DNA of 24,819 nucleotides from Gnetum montanum (lineage: Eukaryota; Streptophyta; Gnetopsida; Gnetales; Gnetaceae), in NCBI GenBank assembly GCA_015680685.1, contig MNCI01004867.1, positions 29,377 through 54,195 of the forward strand. The letters run 5' to 3'. The notes under the pieces were generated by a model that was not told the DNA's origin, made no database searches, and saw only the letters and a list, made by a program, of their open reading frames with translations. Of the stretch, positions 10,869-19,870 are shown piece after piece. Positions within the stretch are counted from its first letter, which is position 1. Every line of letters begins with the position of its first letter. The position numbers were made by a program, and so were the translations under genes.

Positions 10869-10980
10869 GCAATATCACGGCCCTGATAACTAGGCTTCGA
10901 TAACTGGGCCTGATAGACCATGTATCTTGTATCAGGGCTCCGATAACTAGGCCTGACAAACCATGACTCATCATACCCCC
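10869..10980 (-). mobile_element. Truncated 3' LTR of element B with polypurine tract
   Basis: On the minus strand a purine tract GGGGGTA (10980-10974) is followed by TGATGAGTCATGG (from 10973) and the GTCAGGCC-TAGTTATC repeats seen in the 5' LTR. Similarity runs to a GTGATATTGC module (10878-10869) and then stops; no TATA box or U5 follows. The rest of the LTR is deleted or replaced. Confidence 0.75.
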
Positions 10981-11155
10981 ACGAATGAATAACAACTCGT
11001 CCTTGAGTTACAGAGAGAATAAGCTCCATTGATTACACAGTGGATAGGTATGGGATTATTGACTGACTAGAGTGGATTCATGCCACAGTGGAGAATTAAA
11101 AAAAATTGAGACACAACACAAAAGAAAATCCTATGATTACAAAATTGGATGGAAC

Positions 11156-11926
11156 TCATGTAGTTCCTGTTGGGGGTGGCTCCTCCATGGGTGTCTTTCC
11201 CTTTTCTTATGCTCCAGGTCTTGAGACTTGATGGTGCTGAAGTATGGCCTGGAGTTTCTCCTCTTCGGTCTAGGGATCTTGTGCCTTGGCATGCATGTAA
11301 GTTTGTGCTTGTGCCATAGTGGCATCCCAGTTAGCCTTCTCTTTTTCTTCTGCCACCCTTTTATTCTCTGTCAATAGTTTATTAAGTTTCTCGATTCTGA
11401 AAGTGTCCAACTGGTTCTGAGCAACCTTTGGCCTTGTATTCAGAAGGTTTAATACTTCTGAAATGGCTTGAATAGAGAAATCAATAGTCGCACCACAATT
11501 GTTAACCATGGTGCCTTCTTCTTTATTGTGCCAAAATTGGTACGTTTCCCCTAAGTACCAAGCACCGCTTTCAGAGAGGATAGGCCATAACGGGGACCTT
11601 GTGAGGTGATCCCTAATGGCCTCTGGAGCAAACTTTGCAAATGATCTAAAGTTTAACTCCACAATCACTGCAGTGAATGTGGAATTCTCGTGAATGGCTT
11701 GAGCACAATCCTGGGGCAATGTGAGATGTTGTTCCTATTCAGCCGCAACAGCTGCTCCTCCTCCTGCTTCCCTTGATTGTACAGTAGTAGGGTCCTCTTA
11801 GTAAATGCTAAATGATTGTGCCTCTTGCTCTGCATGTTGTCCGATAGGATCTTGTCTTCCTACTCTCCTAGGTCATCTGATCGCACCTTGATTAGGACCT
11901 TCCTGTTGTCCGCGTTTCAGAGCCAT
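11156..11926 (-). pseudogene. Second ORF of element B, function unknown
   Basis: From ATG (11926-11924), beginning MALKRGQQ, one frame runs about 256 codons to TGA at 11156-11158. It has stops at 11873 (TGA), 11798 (TAA), 11735 (TAG), 11270 (TAG) and 11207 (TAA), and no frameshift. The longest open part (11719-11273) includes FAKFAPEAIRDHL, ESGAWYLGETYQFWHNKEEG and a helical K/E/Q/A-rich tail (TFRIEKLNKLLTENKRVAEE) that looks like a coiled coil. The N-terminus is Q/G/R-rich and probably disordered. There is no signal peptide, transmembrane segment or zinc knuckle, so it does not look like an envelope. It could be an additional retrotransposon ORF or the gag-like ORF of another element nested here. 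I do not recognise it. Confidence 0.5.
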
Positions 11927-12427
11927 CACCAATCACATGGGGCCAATCCTTAGTAAGGTTGTTACTAAAGTTAGGTTATACCTTACTACTTACCTTAATA
12001 GATTTACTTTATTTCCATGTGATGTTAATTATTAGAAGAACATGTCCCTGAAAGATTATAATGTTGAGTCCTCTTTGCGTAGGTGGTTTCCAAATTTAAT
12101 TTTCTGGTATAGCTAAGGGGATGAAATTCTTTTTGGCACAATTATTCTTAATTTTACAACTAATTACCCTTAAAGATGTCCTTTGGGAGATGATGAATTT
12201 CAAAAAATTTATGTGCTATTTGGCATGTGCCCCTCCCCCACAACTAAGTTGAACACTCTAGGTTCAAGTAGGTCCAAATGGAATGAAAATCGGAGTACCA
12301 GCAAGCGAGTTATGGATAGAAAGGCAAGGGTCACACAATCGCAAGTCGTAGAGAAAAAATTCAAAAAGTTCCCCCACGTGAATTGTGAAAAATAATGCTA
12401 AGTATTGTGGGGGCAGGGGGGCTACAC

Positions 12428-12486
12428 TATTTATAGGTAGACAGGACGTGATATTGTGTACGGTACATCGCATACATGATATCGCG
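12428..12486 (-). promoter_or_regulatory. LTR-like promoter module with TATA box, upstream of the second ORF
   Basis: On the minus strand the module reads GGCCGCGATATCATGTATG, then an AATATCACG site, then TATAAATA (12435-12428). The CGCGATATCA core is the same as in the 16014-16914 LTR, which also has GGCCGCGATATCA. Sequence downstream of the TATA box does not match family A LTRs. The ORF start at 11926 lies about 500 bp downstream. This may be the U3 of a different, partly lost LTR or an internal promoter. Confidence 0.5.
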
Positions 12487-12499
12487 GCCCTAGTGACAT

Positions 12500-13912
12500 T
12501 AAGCACAAGAAAAATACCAAATTTTTGAAGATTTTCTTGAAATCAACGTTGTAAACTTAGGACATTGGGCTATTGTTAAGGGGTTCTAAGGTAATTTAGT
12601 TTGTTGCAAAGGCACGAATAATGATGTGTGGGTGTAACTGATAAATAAAACCTTGAGTGATAAGTGAGAGAAAAAAGGCCATGTAATGGTACAGAGGAAC
12701 GTTATTATTTAGAGGGATAGTAGTAGGGAAAGAAAATCGTGGAAAAAAATATGCTGAGGGTAAGAAATGGTGTGTGGAAGATGGGTTCTAAATGCAAATT
12801 ACAAAAATTACGCAAGTGGGTCCTCCCCAAAGCAGGTTCCAACCTTTAATGCCCTTGCGTAACCACACTGAAAAGTGTCTGTGGGCACTTGAAGGGTCAC
12901 ATGTAATCCACACTAATTCCACAAAACAAACACATGTAAATATCATTGGAATGAGGTAAGAATTCTATGCTATACAAGACACGAGCAACAATTACATGAA
13001 CAACGAGATGAGATGGGGTATAGCAGGGATCGTAGAGATTGGCATGTGAGGTAACTAATTTAGGGCATAGTGAATCCTACGTGTAAAGCGTGATTAATGT
13101 GTCATTAACCTATCGTTCCAAGATCAAGACCAAGTCCATTCCTCTGATCAGTGACATCGCATTGTTTCATCCCATGATGAGCAACTATGAGAGTACCATA
13201 ACAACAAGGTGTACGATCGCTTGACATTTTATTCAAGGGAGGAGTGATATTTACTTTGTGGCACTTTTCTTTTTCATTTTTTTCTTTTTTCTTTCTTTTT
13301 CTTCTCTTTTTTTTTTGAATGAATGAATCTAGAGAAGTTGCCAACCTTTAGGCATGGGTGCATGTCTTTCCAATGGGACTCCCTAGAACAACATTGGATT
13401 TTTGAGTGCCCTTTTGATTACTCTTACTCCCATTTTTTGTTAGATCTACAAGGATCTTAGTACAACCACATTGCATGATAACTCCCACAAACATCACTAA
13501 AGAGAATCCAAAAGTCCCCTTGATGTCACACCCTAACCATTCCCTCTTAGTCCATCCTTCTTCATTCTAGGTACAATGAACACAAAATTAATTTTAAGTT
13601 TTAAGAATGTCAAGAATACCACCATATCTCTCGAATAGAACCTCTTATTTGTAGAGTGGATGAGTGGGTGTAATGGGCTCATAGTCCAAATAATTGATCA
13701 TTCGAGACTCGATAACATAGAACACACCTCAACCAATGAGCCACATGAGCGTTTTATTCGTAGATGAGATTACTTACAAAAGCGTAAAAAGATAAAAAGA
13801 TAAAATGATAAAACAATAAATTGAAAAATTAAGAACTGGAAAACAAAAAGTTGTAAAATTAAAGAAAATAAAAAGTGGTTATTAATCTTGCTTGTTACTA
13901 GAATGGGGAATA
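12500..13912. other. Non-coding stretch inside element B
   Basis: No coding frame supported. It contains a long pyrimidine tract on + (about 13257-13315), an A-rich tract (about 13780-13880) and TGTCACACCC at about 13524, which resembles a common plant LTR start but has no matching end that I can find. This is where pol would be expected in a complete element. Confidence 0.4.
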
Positions 13913-15871
13913 TCATCCATAAATAAACAATTGAGGATGGCAAGGATTAATAAATGGAAGATGAGGATCCTTGCATGTTGGAAATATTGGGAACCGATCA
14001 TACTTACCCCATTGGGGCTCACACACTTGATTATAGTAAACATAGTGATGCAATTTATGAGATGTGGTTCCCGGATAATGAGTTGATCCACTATGATAAT
14101 TGAGACCATAAGATGGTATGCAAGGATCTGGATGTTGCCCTCCATGGCTGTGTTCATTAGGCTGTATGGTTTTTGGAGTGTTAATTAGTGGCCTTGATGA
14201 AGTAACATGAGGCATTGGGTTTGAAGATAAGGGTGCACCACAGTGTTGGACTTGTGCTGAGTTAGAAGACACAGTGGCCTTGGAATTATGTTGTCCCCTC
14301 CTAGGGTCATTTCTAAAGAAGGGACGCCTTCGACGTTGTTGAGGTCTCTCACTGCTGTTGGCAATAGTAGCACAAGTAACATTCGGAGGTTGTTGCTATG
14401 GTGCAGACACCTTAGGAACAATTGGTGGCGATGTATAAGGAGGGAAAGGATGAGAATGTTGAAAATTAGGAGAAGTGTGTGGTACACAAGGCAGTGGTTG
14501 TGTTGAGGACATGGGCTGATAGTATTGAGGAGAATGATAATGTAGTGAGATAGAGTATGTTGGCCTAGTTGGAGAAACAGGGTATTAGACTAGATAAGCA
14601 TTTGGATTCGGATGATATGAAGGGTGTCTCTCATTTAGGGGTGGCTTCCCCCACGACTAGGATTGTTGCCACTGTGATCGAACACAGTATCTCTGTACAA
14701 ACTTGGGATGTAACGTTCTTCCCCAATGCTCATATAAATGTAACAGGATTGGGCACTGGCCCTTGGGATGATTGTACAGGCAAATGTTGCATTCATACAT
14801 ATGATTGGCGGTTGAGCTCTTATTTCCTTCATCCCTTCTTTCTGATTGTCTAATGTTTTGTCCTACTTCTTGGGTTGTCAAAACTCTATCTCCAATAATA
14901 TAAATAAATTCTCCACACTTTTTATAAGTCCATTCCAACATCTTATTGATCTTTGCCTCGACTTCCTCTAACGATTGTTGTACTAGCAAAGATGGTTCTT
15001 TCTAGGTTGATTTCTCCCTTTTATGATCATGGACCTTTGTTAAGTTGAGATTTTGGTCTCGTTGATGTTTTTCAACACTCTCCCATCTAGCCATTTCTCC
15101 TTCTTCGTTTGCTACCTGCTTAATAAGCTCTTGGACTTGATGGGTTCGTAGTTCATATAGTTGACCTTGGGCATACATCCCTAGGGTTTCTCTTGTTGCA
15201 TCATGAAGCCCATCAATGACATGGTACATTAACCTTTCTTCGGAGAACCCATGGCCTGGACAATTTTTTAACAGTGCATAATATCTTTCTAAGGCCATGT
15301 CCAAGGGTTCATGTTGTGCTTGTTTCCACTCTCAGATTTGTTTCCTCAAGGCTAACACTCTTGCGTAGGTTTGATATCTTTCTTTAAAAATTTCTACCAT
15401 TGTTGGCCAACGTTGTATTGAATTTGGTTTTAACGATCTATACCATACTTTTTCTTGGCCAACGAGTATCATAGGGAAGAGCTTGAGGTTTTGCTAGCTA
15501 TTATCAATGTTGTTCCATGCACAGGCATCGTAGAAGGCTTGTAAATGTTGATGCGGATCTAAGTCATAGCCTCCTGAGAAATTAGGGAAGTTGTTTAAAT
15601 CGAGCCTGAGTAGATGGCTCTCTTTACGATGCCTACGGGAGATTCAAATAGCCTCTTGTATTTGCATTAGGCTTGTAGTGGCCAGTAGGGGTTCATCGTC
15701 ATTAGGTAAGTTATGCTTTCATGTGTTGGGATGACGTTGCTTTCGTTTATGTTTATAAGGAACCCCCACCTCGGGTTGCATGCTCCAATATTCATTGTCA
15801 TATAGTTTGTTGGTTCTCCAATGAACTTCCTCACTAGGTGTGGCATTATAGTAGTCTTGTAGGAGAGGCAT
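13913..15871 (-). pseudogene. gag: Retrotransposon gag pseudogene (Ty3/gypsy, Athila-like)
   Basis: The likely start is ATG at 15871-15869 (MPLLQDYYNATPSEEVHW), about 125 bp after the PBS; an in-frame upstream ATG exists at 15940. One frame runs about 652 codons to TGA 13913-13915 with no net frameshift. It has eight stops: TGA 15719, TGA 15644, TAG 15494, TGA 15332, TAG 15002, TAG 14657, TAA 14585 and TAG 14396. The capsid region (about 15600-15100) shows NFPNFSGGYDLDPHQHLQAF, LFPMILVGQEKVWYRSL, and RYYALLKNCPGHGF then a GLHDATRE motif, the usual plant gypsy Retrotrans_gag layout. A zinc knuckle CNICLYNHPKGQC (Cys-X2-Cys-X3-His-X4-Cys, about 14780) follows. The C-terminal 280 codons are rich in P, N, Q, H and S. 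Gag would form the virus-like particle in the cytoplasm. This copy cannot make it. Confidence 0.8.
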
Positions 15872-15994
15872 GGTTGTGAAATTGTGTGTGAATTTGTATG
15901 TGACTTTTTTATAATTATTTCTTTCTAAAAGATATATCATTAATTCCTATACAACGACCTTGTATGATATAACTAATCTAGATAACTAGCACCG

Positions 15995-16012
15995 TCCTTA
16001 GCAATGGTGCCA
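15995..16012 (-). other. Degraded primer binding site, tRNA-Asp type
   Basis: On the minus strand TGGCACCATTGCTAAGGA begins one base after the 5' LTR. Plant Athila-type elements use TGGCGCCGTTGCCGGGGA, complementary to the 3' end of tRNA-Asp. The two differ at five of 18 positions, all C-to-T or G-to-A transitions. Confidence 0.65.
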
Positions 16013-16738
16013 ATGATGAGTGGCGAGGTACCCCTACACTCAACCATACGAATATGAGCGTTTCACACACGATCCGGTCGAACTTCGCAAACGGGCTAGT
16101 TGTGGTATCTAGATAGTTAGCCTTAGGCTGCAATTCATTCTCTTTCCACCTGGACTAGTATTAGCTTTGTCACGTATGGTTTAGTCCAAAGTGAGGTGTA
16201 TGATATGGTCCTATGCTAATGCTATTCCTAGATATGATGGTAAATAAGATTAACTAAGCTAAGAGAGAAAGAGTGAGAGAGAATCTAAGCTAGCCTAAGT
16301 GCGATGAGCATCCATTCCTTGATCATCCGTACACATCTTGGACTTCGTGCATGACTACCACTGGGATTACCAAGCATAGATCCTAGGTACGCTACTGGGT
16401 TACCAAGTAGTCACACTTAAATGCTCATAATCAAGTCGTACTCATTCCCCATTTAACAGGAGTTTAGGGTGAGAAGATATTAACTAAGAAAGAAGTAAAT
16501 AACAATTAATTAAATGATTAATCTAAGTGAATGATGCAATGATGAAGCAATCTCGATCTTTATTTCTGGTCATGTGCGTGTCCAAGTACGTCACACTCGA
16601 ATAAAGGATGTCGTATAATTACAATCACCACACTGCGGGCATACACTGGGAGGAGAAGGGTTGAGAAGAAAAACAAGAACTAAAATTAAAGCTAACTCTA
16701 AAACTTACTAATTGCCCAAAACCAAGTGTGCCAGCTTT

Positions 16739-16805
16739 TATTTATAGGCTCACACTAGAACCATGATATCATGTACGCGATATCACATGCAAGTCGTGAT
16801 ATCGC
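16739..16805 (-). promoter_or_regulatory. U3 promoter of element B: three GATATC palindromes and TATA box
   Basis: Sites are GTGATATCGC (16796-16805), GCGATATCAC (16777-16786) and the perfect palindrome ATGATATCAT (16763-16772), then TATAAATA on the minus strand at 16746-16739. Spacing between palindromes is 14-19 bp start to start. Confidence 0.6.
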
Positions 16806-16811
16806 GGCCTC

Positions 16812-16906
16812 AATAACAGGGCTCTGATAACTAGGCCTGACAGACCATGTATCTTGTATCAGGGATCTGATAACAGGGCTTCGATAATTGGGCCTGACAT
16901 ACCATG
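16812..16906. repeat. Two-copy repeat with 57-bp period in the LTR
   Basis: A 38-bp unit with the core GGCCTGACA and ACCATG occurs at 16812-16849 and 16869-16906. The same pair is present in the truncated 3' LTR (10880-10973) but absent from the LTRs at 81-884 and 24731, so it marks a subfamily. Confidence 0.6.
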
Positions 16907-17015
16907 ACTCATCAACAATTAAGACTCTAAGCTTTGTATCCCATAGGACTTCCAAGAATTTTGAAAGGTCAAGTACAAATATGCAAGATGCGCATACAAC
17001 TTCTTAGGACAAAGG

Positions 17016-17020
17016 CAAAT
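17016..17020. other. Target-site duplication, left copy (CAAAT)
   Basis: CAAAT directly precedes the TG start of the solo LTR and is repeated exactly after its CA end (19866-19870). Five bp is the usual duplication length for plant LTR retrotransposons. Confidence 0.75.
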
Positions 17021-17388
17021 TGTTAGTACCTAGAAATTTTTACAAATTTAATTATATAATTTAATGCATGTAATTAATTCTTTAATGTTGTTAGATGTGT
17101 TTCAATAGATTAGCTTATTGTCATTACTATTATTATTGTTATTATTGTTGTTAGTTTCCTATGGAAATGAATGCAATTTGTTTACCAGAATGTTTTGTTA
17201 AAGTTTTGTATCCTTTATTTTACTAGTTTTGGAGCTTAGTCATAGGTTTACTTTATATTTTATTAAATGTTGAAATCCAATTATTCTAGGAAGTTTATCT
17301 TCTAATAATCATTATGAATTTACAAGTATTTAGCTATGCTTATTTTAGTCTTATGAGAATTTGGTTATGCATATTTATTTTTATGCAT

Positions 17389-17525
17389 TTATGTTTTATT
17401 ATGCACCTCTAGATGTNCTGTTAAAATCAAATGTTGGAGTGAGGATCCATATTGCTCCATTAGAAAAGTATAACATAATACACACACACACACACACACA
17501 TCTAGAGGTGCATAATAAAACATAA
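17389..17525. repeat. Perfect 28-bp inverted repeat with a (CA)10 microsatellite, bordered by two ambiguous bases
   Basis: The 28 bp at 17389-17416 are the exact reverse complement of 17498-17525. The (CA)10 run is at 17481-17500. The unresolved bases (n) sit at 17417 and 17526, each immediately after an arm. This may be a real foldback or an assembly join. Confidence 0.8.
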
Positions 17526-17662
17526 NTTGGTGTACGACTAAGTAGGGTATTTATTAAAAACTTCATAGGAATCTTGGTTTGCATGTTAGAGCATTAAACC
17601 TTAAGATTATAAGTTAAAACTAACATATATGTTATTCCTAAAACATATGTGCATTACACTTA

Positions 17663-17923
17663 TTTTCACTACCCATGGTTTTGGCCACTTGTTTTCACTA
17701 CTTGTGGTTTTGGTCACTTGTTTTCACTACCCATGGTTTTGGCTACTTGTTTTCACTACCCATGGTTTTGGTCACTTGTTTTTACTACCCATGGTTTTGG
17801 CTGCTTGTTTTCACTGTCCATGTTTTTGGCCACTTGTTTTCACTACCCATGGCTTTGGCTGCTTAGTTTCACTACCCATGGTTTTGGCTACTTGATTCCA
17901 CTACCCTTGGTTTTGGCCACTTG
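17663..17923. repeat. 29-bp minisatellite, nine units
   Basis: The unit is close to TTTTCACTACCCATGG followed by TTTTGGCCACTTG; 261 bp is exactly nine units. Because 29 is not a multiple of three and the unit lacks stops, all three + frames stay open and encode the same repetitive peptide (such as HYPWFWPLVFTTHGFGHL) shifted in phase. It is not a protein gene. The array lies about 100 bp upstream of the TATA box of the solo LTR, in the U3 position. Confidence 0.85.
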
Positions 17924-18024
17924 TTTTGATACTGATGGTTTTCATTGCTTATTTTATTTGTCCATTGGTTTTTAATGCTTGTTTTCTCCCCCTTATTTTA
18001 GAAATAATGTTTCATGTTGATGCC

Positions 18025-18033
18025 TATATAAAG
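18025..18033 (+). promoter_or_regulatory. TATA box of the solo LTR
   Basis: TATATAAAG followed about 30 bp later by a pyrimidine-rich CATCTCTCTCACTCAACTCC stretch, the typical context of a plant transcription start. It lies about 1 kb into the LTR. A possible AATAAA is far downstream at 19594-19599. Confidence 0.6.
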
Positions 18034-18962
18034 ACCATTTAGCCCCATCCTATCACATCTCTCTCACTCAACTCCAATCTAGTTCTTTCCATTCTAAGCT
18101 CATCCCTTCCATGCACCAAGTCCAAGTCTCACAATACATGCTTCCTTGGGTTCATTGAAAGTATTAAGTACAAAGTACAAATTGATTCTAGGAAACTTGA
18201 AAAGAATTTAAGAAGATCCTATAAGAAAGATTAATCTATTTTCCTTTTTATGTGATTGTTCTATTTTACTATAGATCTTGTAAGAAAGATTAGTTTTCTT
18301 TTCACATGATTATCCTAATTTGTTGTAGATTTTGTAAGAGAGATTATTTTATTTTTCCTTCTTATATAGCTATCCTATTTTGCATTATGTTGTTATCCCT
18401 TCCTATTTCTTCTTTCTACTTTTCCATTTTCTTCTACGATGTTGAATTCTATGTTAAGATGCTATTGAATTTTTTTCAAGGTTGTGTCTAAACTTCCTTT
18501 TATCTTTTATGTGTATTTGAAATTGTGGAATTTTTTTGGATCTTGATTCTCATAAATCTAATGATTATTTTGATCACTTATTGACATGATCTAGCTTTTG
18601 GAAAGAATTTTGAAATTGTGTGGATTTTTAGCACTTCTTTGATTCTGTGAGACAAATTAAATCATGTGACCATTTATGCTTAGTTGGTAGTGGAAGCCAT
18701 GAATCTTTTAGATGCCCCCATCTACATGCAGCAGTGGAGTATTCCTTAGTCGGATCCACCCCATAGGAACAAGGGTTGATGGATGGATTTCCTACCCTAT
18801 TTTTTGATTCGTAAGTTCATGTGAGGCTATGGATTTAGCCAAGACCATGACATTAAGCAGTTGAGTCTAGTGGAGTTGCAGTGAGGCATAGTCAAGATCT
18901 ATCCTTTCTATGATATGTGTGCCTCAACCATTGAGGATGTTAGTAGTGAGGTTATTCACAAG

Positions 18963-19200
18963 GCTAATTTGATGATAGTAGTGAGGTTATTTTAAGCATT
19001 GTCGATGAGTCTTTTTGGCAGTGAGGGTAACCAAGACCTAGCCTTCGGAGATGCTTGATTAAAATATACATTCCTTGGATATTTGTTGGACCAATTTATG
19101 ATTATTTTAAACATTAAAATAATTTAAGGACTAATTTGATGATAGTTGTGAGGTTATTCTAAGACCTGGTGATCTTGTTGGCAGTGAGGATGATCACAAA
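18963..19200. repeat. Duplicated segment inside the solo LTR
   Basis: CTAATTTGATGATAGTAGTG with GAGGTTATT and then GGCAGTGAGG occurs from about 18963. A second copy starts near 19131 with TAGTTGTG instead. A third partial copy (TTAGTAGTGAGGTTATT) is at about 18940. Segment period is about 170 bp. Confidence 0.5.
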
Positions 19201-19865
19201 ATATACATTCTTTTGAATTTTTGGATTTCTTTGAGTTTTTGGATTTCCTTTGGATTTTTGTGATATTTTGTGGCCCTTTTGAACTTTGAAAAAGTGTTGA
19301 AAAATTTGTGACATTTTTGGTTTTTACAACCTTTTTGCATATTTTATTGGAAGCCTTTACCAAGCCTATATCTTGAGACTTTTAGCCAATGACCTTTATG
19401 CTCCATGAAAATGGAAATTTAATAACCTTTCTTACTTGGGGAGTACTGAATCCTCCTACATTTTGATGCATATAGCCCAGGATAGACAAAGAAGCATTGG
19501 AAGAGAAATGTAGGATGAAAGATGAACTAATCCTATATGAGATGGACCCTCTCAAATTGAAAAATAATTTTTGTATGTATGGTATTTTTGTAAAATAAAA
19601 ACCATGTACACTTTGAGCCTACTTGTGTCATGTACTGTACAACCTCCCTTTTTCATTAGATAAATTTTATAAAATTATTCATATGGTTATTATGAAATTT
19701 GGCTACGACGTATTACTTTACTATAGTTATGCTTTTGATTGATAATTTTTAACTATTTTGTAGCCTTTTCTTGTTAGTATTCAAGGTTAAATCTAGATCC
19801 TTGAGGTTTCGTAGCATCTCTATTAGTTATAGGATATATTATAGATAATTAATAGGGGTATTACA

Positions 19866-19870
19866 CAAAT
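19866..19870. other. Target-site duplication, right copy (CAAAT)
   Basis: Directly follows the terminal CA of the solo LTR and equals 17016-17020. Confidence 0.75.

Larger units (their letters stand above)
10869..16914 (-). mobile_element. Element B: family A, Athila-like Ty3/gypsy element lacking pol
   Basis: Read on the minus strand, the element runs: 5' LTR (16914-16014), PBS (16012-15995), gag pseudogene (15871-13913), a 2-kb stretch with an LTR-like promoter, a second ORF (11926-11156), polypurine tract (10980-10974) and the start of a 3' LTR (10973 to about 10869). I see no protease, reverse transcriptase, RNase H or integrase signatures in the 5 kb between LTRs. The gag layout and the PBS, which resembles that of tRNA-Asp-primed Athila-type elements, point to the Ty3/gypsy superfamily. 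The 3' LTR is cut after about 105 bp, so the target duplication cannot be checked. Confidence 0.7.
16014..16914 (-). mobile_element. 5' LTR of element B (901 bp)
   Basis: The ends form a perfect 8-bp inverted repeat, TGATGAGT at 16014-16021 and ACTCATCA at 16907-16914, and the PBS follows at the proximal side. On the minus strand the order is: repeats with GTCAGGCC (16906-16812), GATATC palindromes (16805-16763), TATAAATA (16746-16739), TGCCCGCAGT (about 16640), AATAAA (16564-16559) and a conserved 69-bp U5 end (16082-16014). It is homologous to the LTR at 81-884 across most of its length, with many indels. Confidence 0.9.
17021..19865. mobile_element. Solo LTR (2845 bp) of a second, long-LTR family
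   Basis: It starts TGTTAGTACC and ends GGGGTATTACA; the ends are imperfect inverted repeats with TG...CA termini. The exact 5-bp duplication CAAAT flanks both sides. No internal region, PBS or second LTR copy adjoins, so this is what remains after LTR-LTR recombination. The TATA box on + at 18025 indicates + orientation. It has no supported coding region. It inserted next to element B, 107 bp beyond its LTR. Confidence 0.75.

Noticed and set aside
10750-11029. Two overlapping minus-strand ORFs
   Set aside because: They run across the polypurine tract and LTR repeats (10869-10980), so they are not protein genes.
13105-13344. Minus-strand ORF with a run of K/E/R codons
   Set aside because: The lysine-rich part is only the pyrimidine tract at 13257-13315 read in translation.
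13524-13533. TGTCACACCC as an LTR start
   Set aside because: No matching LTR end, TATA box order or target duplication could be found.
17629-17975. Three overlapping + strand ORFs with repetitive FHYPWFWPL-like peptides
   Set aside because: They are the three phases of the 29-bp minisatellite, not genes.
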